From Bacillota bacterium (lineage in GTDB: Bacteria; Bacillota; Clostridia; Oscillospirales; Ruminococcaceae), in assembly GCA_023395695.1 (NCBI GenBank), contig JAEWYJ010000350.1:1-6095 (forward strand): a stretch of DNA of 6,095 bases, in the 5' to 3' direction. The translations under genes were made by a program, and so were the position numbers. Shown in pieces: positions 1 through 3,475 of this stretch. The notes beneath the pieces were generated by a model. That model was not told where the DNA came from and did no database searches. It saw nothing but the letters and a program-made list of their open reading frames with translations. Position 1 is the first letter of the stretch. Each line of letters opens with the position of its first letter.

Positions 1-70
1 CGCTTGGATTCGCGCCGTCCGGCGCGCCGCCGCTTATGCGGCGGGGGCCTGAAAGGCCCAAATCCAAGCG
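1..70. repeat. Cloverleaf-like inverted-repeat element (four-way junction)
   Basis: A perfect 10-bp outer stem pairs CGCTTGGATT (1-10) with AATCCAAGCG (61-70). It encloses three consecutive perfect hairpins: 11-16/21-26 (6 bp, loop GTCC), 27-33/38-44 (7 bp, loop TTAT) and 46-50/54-58 (5 bp, loop GAA). Almost every base is paired, giving a compact four-way junction in either DNA strand or in RNA. It is not a tRNA: the loops lack anticodon and T-loop sequences. It is not a simple terminator either, because no U-tract follows directly. It could be a REP- or MITE-like palindromic repeat, the end of a mobile element, or the end of a structured RNA. The outer stem might continue left of the window, so the left boundary is unknown. 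Confidence 0.6.
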
Positions 71-176
71 CCTCAACCTATGGCCTTTTTTACGGTTGCC
101 CCAAGATGCAAGCTATGCTGCCTAACATAAATTAATCAAAGCGGTTTGCCCAATGCGTTATATAACGCCCCTTCCG

Positions 177-207
177 GCACGGCGGCGCGATCAAAGCGCC
201 GCCGTGC
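177..207. repeat. 12-bp perfect stem-loop
   Basis: GCACGGCGGCGC (177-188) pairs perfectly with GCGCCGCCGTGC (196-207) around a 7-base loop, GATCAAA. It is very stable and nearly all G/C. No U-tract follows on either strand (CACAG on plus, CGGAAGGGG on minus), so it is not a standard intrinsic terminator. It is probably part of the larger structured region around it. Confidence 0.6.
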
Positions 208-279
208 GTCACAGAGGCCGCACAACCTGATTGGCGCGAATAATCTCGTAGCAAGTCTGGATGAGCGCCCGCTAACGGT

Positions 280-332
280 GCGTGGGAAGCCGACACCCTC
301 ACGCGGGGCATACAATCACCAAACCCGTATGC
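280..332. repeat. Pair of adjacent stem-loops
   Basis: The first stem pairs GCGTG (280-284) with CACGC (300-304), extended by GG/CC (285-286 with 297-298) past a one-base bulge. The second pairs GCATAC (308-313) with GTATGC (327-332). They are separated by only three bases and belong to the same gene-less region. Function unknown. Confidence 0.4.
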
Positions 333-348
333 TTTAAGCCCCTTGAGG

Positions 349-395
349 GGTTGGGGGTGATGCCCTCTGCCCGGCGGGGTAGGAGGTTGGGGGTG
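349..395. repeat. 11-bp direct repeat in a G-run segment
   Basis: GGTTGGGGGTG occurs at 349-359 and again at 385-395, 36 bases apart. The surrounding segment (347-399) has five runs of four or five G on the plus strand. It could fold as a G-quadruplex on that strand, or it may just be a decayed tandem duplication. Confidence 0.4.
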
Positions 396-473
396 GGGGC
401 CGTCCCTGCGTGTCAGCGCAATAAAAACGCTGCCGCTTTAATGCGATTGCCAAAACGTATGACTTTTAAGGCT

Positions 474-501
474 TTATTAAAAAGGTAAGATTTGGTGTCA
501 A
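474..501 (-). promoter_or_regulatory. Possible leftward sigma-70 promoter at the end of the XRE gene
   Basis: On the minus strand there is a perfect TTGACA -35 box (501-496) that overlaps the regulator's TGA stop codon. A 16-base spacer follows, then a TAATAA -10 box (479-474). Transcription would start near 467 and run left into the gene-less, hairpin-rich region. No gene lies in that direction within the window, so it would make either an untranslated RNA or the leader of a gene beyond the left edge. The boxes are good, but their position at a gene end in AT-rich sequence allows coincidence. Confidence 0.4.
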
Positions 502-719
502 GTTTTTGGAAAGGGTCTTTTTTCTTGGGTTAATCCACATAGATAATCCAGAGATACATCATAGTATTTGGCCAGTGTTATTAAGTGTTGCAGCGGCAAA
601 GTTCTTTCGCCCGTTTCATACCTTGAGTATACTTTTTGTGTTGTATTTAATAGCTCTGCAATTTGTGTTTGATTCATATCGTTATCTTCGCGTAAATCAC
701 GTATTCTTAATTTTTCCAT
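498..719 (-). CDS. Small XRE-family helix-turn-helix transcriptional regulator
   Basis: This 73-residue protein is essentially a single HTH_3 (Cro/C1-type) DNA-binding domain. Residues 5-12 form the first helix. The HTH core runs from about Q17 to E35 (QTQIAELLNT, then TQKVYSRYETGER), where RYE-x-GER is the typical end of the recognition helix. The tail LPLQHLITLAKYYDVSLDYLCG is split here only in description and is the classic closing pair of helices ending in the SLDYL signature. There is no sensor or peptidase domain, and the length is typical of single-domain members. The ATG is set by AGGAGA (733-728) eight bases upstream. The gene is clearly AT-richer than the genes to its right. It diverges from the DUF6809-type gene, and the inverted repeat between them is its most likely operator, so autoregulation and control of that neighbour is an inference. 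Confidence 0.9.
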   Translation of the reverse strand: MEKLRIRDLREDNDMNQTQIAELLNTTQKVYSRYETGERTLPLQHLITLAKYYDVSLDYLCGLTQEKRPFPKT

Positions 720-767
720 ACTGCAAATCTCCTTTAGTCTTTTAAAATTATTTAATCTTAATTCCGT

Positions 768-792
768 TTGGGGGTATTGATTTTACCCCCAA
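768..792. promoter_or_regulatory. Putative operator: 9+7+9 perfect inverted repeat
   Basis: TTGGGGGTA (768-776) and TACCCCCAA (784-792) are exact inverted copies separated by the seven bases TTGATTT. The spacer carries most of the -35 box of the plus-strand promoter (777-782), so a dimer bound here would block RNA polymerase. It lies in the divergent region next to the XRE regulator, which makes that protein the natural candidate ligand. Family practice supports dimeric XRE binding to palindromes of about this size. That this particular pair interacts is inference. Confidence 0.7.
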
Positions 793-805
793 TTGAGACT
801 ATAAT
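777..805 (+). promoter_or_regulatory. Sigma-70 promoter of the DUF6809-type gene
   Basis: A TTGATT -35 box (777-782), a 17-base spacer and a perfect TATAAT -10 box (800-805) give a predicted start near 812 and a leader of about 49 bases. The -35 box lies inside the inverted repeat, indicating repression by steric block. The position rules out in-frame start codons upstream of about 812 for the downstream gene. Confidence 0.8.
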
Positions 806-860
806 TATTGTGACAGTAAAGAGAGCAAAGTATTTGAGACAGAAAGGACGATTTTATAAT

Positions 861-1148
861 ATGAGAAGTATTTTACAGGGCCTATATACCGGCAATATTA
901 TCCCGTGGGAACGCCGCAACCCGCACAGCGAACAGCAGCGCGCACTGCTGCATAAAATCGAGGACGAGGAGCGCTATTTCATGTCGAAAATGTCACTTGA
1001 CGATTGCCGGCGGTTTCAGGAGCTATCCCACCTGCATATAGAACTTTCCAGCGCCGGAGAGGATAGCCTGTTCTCCTATGCCTTTACATTGGGCATGCTG
1101 CTGACATTGGAAGTGACAAACAGCGCGCAGAGCGTTTTCAACCACTGA
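861..1148 (+). CDS. DUF6809-type small protein, function unknown
   Basis: The protein has 95 residues starting MRSILQGLYTGNIIPWERR. The N-terminal pattern (ILxxLYxGNIxPxE), a middle of charged helices (about residues 25-65, likely coiled-coil or helical bundle) and the C-terminal F-x-x-G-M-L-L-x-x-E segment match the DUF6809 family as I remember it. That family is common in Firmicutes and has no known function. The frame is open further up to an ATG at 768, but that lies upstream of the predicted transcription start. I therefore choose ATG 861, with AAAGGA at 843-848 (a rather long 12-base spacing). There is no signal peptide or membrane segment, so it is probably cytoplasmic. It is expressed divergently from the XRE gene, probably under that regulator's control, and ends just before a strong terminator. 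Confidence 0.75.
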   Translation: MRSILQGLYTGNIIPWERRNPHSEQQRALLHKIEDEERYFMSKMSLDDCRRFQELSHLHIELSSAGEDSLFSYAFTLGMLLTLEVTNSAQSVFNH

Positions 1149-1149
1149 A

Positions 1150-1205
1150 AAACAATCGACAAGGGGCGGCGCCGTTTGGCATCGCCCCTTGTCTAAACAA
1201 ATTTT
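1150..1205. terminator. Bidirectional Rho-independent terminator
   Basis: GACAAGGGGCG (1158-1168) pairs perfectly over 11 bp with CGCCCCTTGTC (1183-1193) around a 14-base loop. Read leftward, the stem is followed by GATTGTTTTT, a good U-tract. Read rightward it is followed by the weaker TAAACAAATTTT. It lies between the convergent ends of the DUF6809-type gene (10 bases after its stop) and the membrane-protein gene, so it most likely stops transcription from both sides. Confidence 0.85.
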
Positions 1206-1206
1206 A

Positions 1207-1737
1207 TCATTTACGAAAGATCGTCTTCCGAATCCTAAACAGGTAAAGTGCTGTGATATTCCGTAGCGCCAGCTCATAAACAGGGAAGCACAGATTGCCT
1301 ACCGCCGGCAGCAGCCAGCCAAATCCGCCGGTCAGCTCATCCATCAGGTAATAGAGCCCAAACAAATAAATAACGACAAAATAGCCCGCAAGAATTGATG
1401 CATTAAAAACCGTCAGCTTAATCAGCATGCGCAGCAGCCTGAACTTCATGCGGTCGAGCTTGAATTTTAAAATAGGGTAATAACCAAAAAAAGCGATGAA
1501 CATGAGCGCGGCTTCGCGGTCCGGCACCATAAGCAGCGAGAGCAGCGCAACAGCGGCATAGGTAATGCCCGCCACCGGCAGCCCCAGCTCCAATGCAATT
1601 GGAATCAGCGCAATACCGGCCAGCGCCGGTGCGGCATAGGTGGCGAAGGGCACGAGCACCGTTCCCAGCATCATCACGAGGCAGAGTGCGGCGCTTAATC
1701 CCCCAAGGGCCACCTGTGTACTACTTTTGCGAGACAC
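1207..1737 (-). CDS. Six-helix integral membrane protein, ECF S-component-like
   Basis: The protein has 176 residues and about six hydrophobic helices (roughly 10-30, 34-50, 54-71, 76-91, 107-130 and 140-166). It has a basic N-terminus (MSRKSS) and a basic C-terminus (RIRKTIFRK). The opening helix, ALGGLSAALCLVMM, and the overall size resemble substrate-binding S components of energy-coupling-factor vitamin/metal transporters. I see no motif that fixes a ligand, so the transport role is a guess. The start is GTG (1737-1735), with AGAGGGG about eight bases upstream; only 15 bases separate it from the J-domain gene. It is the last gene of the operon and runs into the shared terminator. Similar unnamed membrane proteins seem widespread in Clostridia. 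It could equally be a membrane partner of the J-domain protein. Confidence 0.75.
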   Translation of the reverse strand: MSRKSSTQVALGGLSAALCLVMMLGTVLVPFATYAAPALAGIALIPIALELGLPVAGITYAAVALLSLLMVPDREAALMFIAFFGYYPILKFKLDRMKFRLLRMLIKLTVFNASILAGYFVVIYLFGLYYLMDELTGGFGWLLPAVGNLCFPVYELALRNITALYLFRIRKTIFRK

Positions 1738-1752
1738 GGCAGCTACCCCTCT

Positions 1753-2376
1753 CTAGAAGCAATAACAGCGGCAGCAGGTGTTGCAAAGACAGTTGGCGCA
1801 AATAAGCGTCGAGCACAGGCTGCAAGGGTCGCATGAGGAATAAGAATAGCCCCCGTTATAGCCATACTGTCGCTGCGCGCTGATCCGCTCATAGGCGGTA
1901 CGGTATTCATAGTTTTGCGGGTCCATCGTGACGGCCCGTTGCAAATAGGTCATGGCATCCTCTAAAAAGCCACGCGCCAGCAGCACATTGCCCTTTAAAA
2001 AGTTCCATTCTGCGTCGCGCGAGGCGGCGGGCGTGCCGTCCAAAAGCTGCTCGGCGTCAAAGATGCGCCCTGCGTTAATCAGACGGCGGATATCCGAAAA
2101 CTGGCCGCTGCCCGAATGGTTCTGGTAGCTGCCGCCATAGGGCTGCGACTGGGGCTGCCCGTAAAAGCCGCCCTGCGCCGAAGCGTTTTTGCGCCGTTCC
2201 TGAATTACGTCATAAGCCGAATTGATCTCCGACATTTTTTCAGAGGCCAAATCAGCCAGCGGGCTGCCTGCGTAATTATCGGGGTGATATTTTTTGGCCA
2301 GTGCGCGGTAGGCCTGTTTTAGTTCCTCGTCGGTCGCAGAAGGGGACACGCCCAGCACCTGATATGGATCATTCAT
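1753..2376 (-). CDS. J-domain (DnaJ-like) co-chaperone with TPR-like segment and Cys-rich tail
   Basis: Residues 3-62 form a J domain: DPYQVLGVSPSATDEELK, YRALAKKYHPD with the essential HPD at 31-33, then INSAYDVI. J domains stimulate the ATPase of Hsp70/DnaK. A Gly/Gln/Tyr-rich linker follows (69-93). Next is a helical TPR-like segment (about 94-165: LINAGRIFDAEQLL, GNVLLARGFLEDAMTYLQRA), which usually binds protein partners. The last 26 residues hold ten cysteines (182, 185, 188, 193, 196, 198, 201, 202, 204, 206). It lacks the G/F region spacing, zinc-finger repeats and C-terminal substrate domains of true DnaJ, so it is a specialised J protein. The ATG overlaps the previous stop as ATGA, and AAAGGGGA lies upstream, implying translational coupling to the DUF5685 gene. 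Confidence 0.9.
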   Translation of the reverse strand: MNDPYQVLGVSPSATDEELKQAYRALAKKYHPDNYAGSPLADLASEKMSEINSAYDVIQERRKNASAQGGFYGQPQSQPYGGSYQNHSGSGQFSDIRRLINAGRIFDAEQLLDGTPAASRDAEWNFLKGNVLLARGFLEDAMTYLQRAVTMDPQNYEYRTAYERISAQRQYGYNGGYSYSSCDPCSLCSTLICANCLCNTCCRCYCF

Positions 2377-3209
2377 AGGTTATTTCCCCTTTCAAGCAAA
2401 CGTTGGGCTGTCGCGGGCAGGCCGAGAAAAATAATATTATCAAGAATTTCTTTAAAATAGCGGGGCGAGAGCAGCGCATATGCGTTTGCCGCCTCAGCCA
2501 TGGTCAGTCGCAGCATGGCGGCGTGCTCGGTTCTGTCGGGCCGCGCTTTAAGCGGATTAAACCGGCTGTGCCGGATATCGCCCTCCAGATCGTCTATAGC
2601 GTCGCACAGGTAGATAAACCGCCCCAGCATATACCCCAGACGCTTTAAAATGCGCTGGTTGGCAGGTGCGTCGCTAATCATGCCGAGTATTTCGGAAAGC
2701 GCTGCGGCGGTCGGGTCGCACGACATGTCCACCGTTGCGGCGTCGCCCAGCGCTTCCACCCGCTGCTGCGACAGTGTCATTTCATGCGCACGCTCGGCGG
2801 CGGCGGGCTGAGAGGCTCCGGCGCGCTTTGCGGCGCTGTGTGAGAAGGGCAGCAGCATATGCCAGCCCAAAGATGCCAAAAAACCGGAATCCGCCGCATT
2901 ATCGACGCATTTCTCATGCAATAAAAGTATAGCCATTTCGCAGGAAAATTCAACGGCGGAGGAATATTCCAGATGAGGGCGTTTCTTGATGGGGTTCAGC
3001 GGACAATGCTGGGGCGAAAAAGCCGGGGCATCGTCGCCCAGCGCGGCATAAAGCATGGCAATAAACGTAAAGTCATAGCTGAGTGTCAGGCGCGCCGCCG
3101 GGCCAAAGCGTTTTGAAAGTCCGCGGCATACACCGCAATAAACCGCTTTATAGGTATCCAGCTCACAGACCTTCAACTGAGGCTCCAGTGGCTTGATATA
3201 ACCGAACAA
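2373..3209 (-). CDS. DUF5685 family protein with Asp-rich helical motifs
   Basis: The protein has 278 residues. The N-terminus MFGYIKP, then ELDTYKAVYCGVCRGLSKRF and LTLSYDFTFI, matches the DUF5685 family, whose function is unknown. Visible conserved-looking elements are CGVC (25-28) with a further Cys at 69, the segment LLHEKCVDN (96-104), and DAIDDLEGD (203-211) followed by SRFNPL. The body is predicted mostly helical and soluble, with no signal peptide or clear membrane span. The Asp cluster on a helix preceded by LGxxxGRFIYL resembles the metal-binding Asp motifs of all-helical isoprenoid synthases, but that likeness is inference. The start is TTG, supported by GGGGGAAA seven bases upstream and by the family N-terminus; no better in-frame start exists. 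First gene of the operon; its stop overlaps the J-domain start. Confidence 0.8.
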   Translation of the reverse strand: MFGYIKPLEPQLKVCELDTYKAVYCGVCRGLSKRFGPAARLTLSYDFTFIAMLYAALGDDAPAFSPQHCPLNPIKKRPHLEYSSAVEFSCEMAILLLHEKCVDNAADSGFLASLGWHMLLPFSHSAAKRAGASQPAAAERAHEMTLSQQRVEALGDAATVDMSCDPTAAALSEILGMISDAPANQRILKRLGYMLGRFIYLCDAIDDLEGDIRHSRFNPLKARPDRTEHAAMLRLTMAEAANAYALLSPRYFKEILDNIIFLGLPATAQRLLERGNNL

Positions 3210-3247
3210 AGCGTTTCCCCCAATCGACCCGTCAATTTAACATACTA

Positions 3248-3276
3248 ATTCTACTGCAAACCCCGATGTATGTCAT
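3248..3276 (-). promoter_or_regulatory. Probable sigma-70 promoter of the DUF5685/J-domain/membrane operon
   Basis: On the minus strand, ATGACA (3276-3271), a 17-base spacer and TAGAAT (3253-3248) match the sigma-70 consensus at 5/6 and 5/6 positions. The predicted start near 3241 gives a leader of about 32 bases before the TTG start. The upstream sequence is AT-rich. The terminator of the next gene upstream (3424-3470) means the operon needs its own promoter here. Confidence 0.6.
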
Positions 3277-3300
3277 GAAGAATTTATGAATTTGCCGCCG

Positions 3301-3318
3301 ATTCTAAAAGAATTCTTT
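3301..3318. repeat. Overlapping short palindromes upstream of the operon promoter
   Basis: ATTCT-AAA-AGAAT (3301-3313) overlaps the 12-bp perfect palindrome AAAGAATTCTTT (3307-3318). They lie about 25-40 bases upstream of the -35 box of the DUF5685 operon promoter, a position compatible with an activator or regulator site. AT-rich sequence produces such matches by chance, so this is tentative. Confidence 0.25.
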
Positions 3319-3423
3319 GTGTTTAACGGATGTATATTTTAAAAATAGCGGATGAAATTATTAAAAACCCTACAAATATTTTTAATTTGGGGCGTCTCCG
3401 CCGGACGGTGTATTCGAATTTTC

Positions 3424-3470
3424 TCAAAAAAGAGCACCGCATGCCGGTATTTAAGACATGCGGTGTTTCC
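3424..3470 (-). terminator. Rho-independent terminator of the amidase gene
   Basis: On the minus strand CACCGCATG (3465-3457) pairs with CATGCGGTG (3443-3435) over 9 bp, with a 13-base loop. It is followed by CTCTTTTTTG, a clear U-tract. It begins ten bases after the TAA stop of the amidase gene, so it should separate that gene from the DUF5685 operon downstream. Confidence 0.85.
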
Positions 3471-3475
3471 TTGTT

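Larger units (their letters stand above)
71..497. other. Gene-less, GC-rich, hairpin-rich intergenic region
   Basis: I see no convincing gene here. The two plus-strand open frames (146-337 and 282-488) overlap each other, lack ribosome binding sites, and read through hairpins. A minus-strand frame of about 59 codons starting at ATG 311-309 covers the same hairpins and also lacks support. What is visible is structure: a 14-bp palindrome GCGTTATATAACGC (155-168), a 12-bp stem-loop (177-207), a bulged stem (280-304) and a 6-bp stem (308-332). There is also a G-rich segment (347-399) with an 11-bp direct repeat. It could be a structured RNA, an intergenic repeat, or the remnant end of an insertion element. 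I found no TnpB-type zinc finger or other transposase remnant to support the last option. Confidence 0.5.

Noticed and set aside
1..70. A tRNA gene suggested by the cloverleaf shape.
   Set aside because: The outer stem is 10 bp, the loops are only 3-4 bases, and there is no T-loop GTTC, anticodon loop or CCA-like end.
413..432. The CAGCG/CGCTG hairpin as the terminator of the XRE gene.
   Set aside because: The stem is only 5 bp and the U-run lies in the loop rather than after the stem on the minus strand.
146..488. Two overlapping short plus-strand frames (146-337 and 282-488).
   Set aside because: There is no ribosome binding site, they run through strong hairpins, the amino-acid composition is unusual, and they overlap each other. 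A structured non-coding region explains them better, although protein conservation was not tested.
768..860. Extended N-terminus for the DUF6809-type protein starting at 768.
   Set aside because: ATG 768 lies at the edge of the operator and upstream of the TATAAT box, so it would not be in the transcript. The family-like N-terminus begins at ATG 861.
1023..1277. An 84-codon minus-strand frame.
   Set aside because: It spans the bidirectional terminator and overlaps two better-supported genes, with no ribosome binding site.
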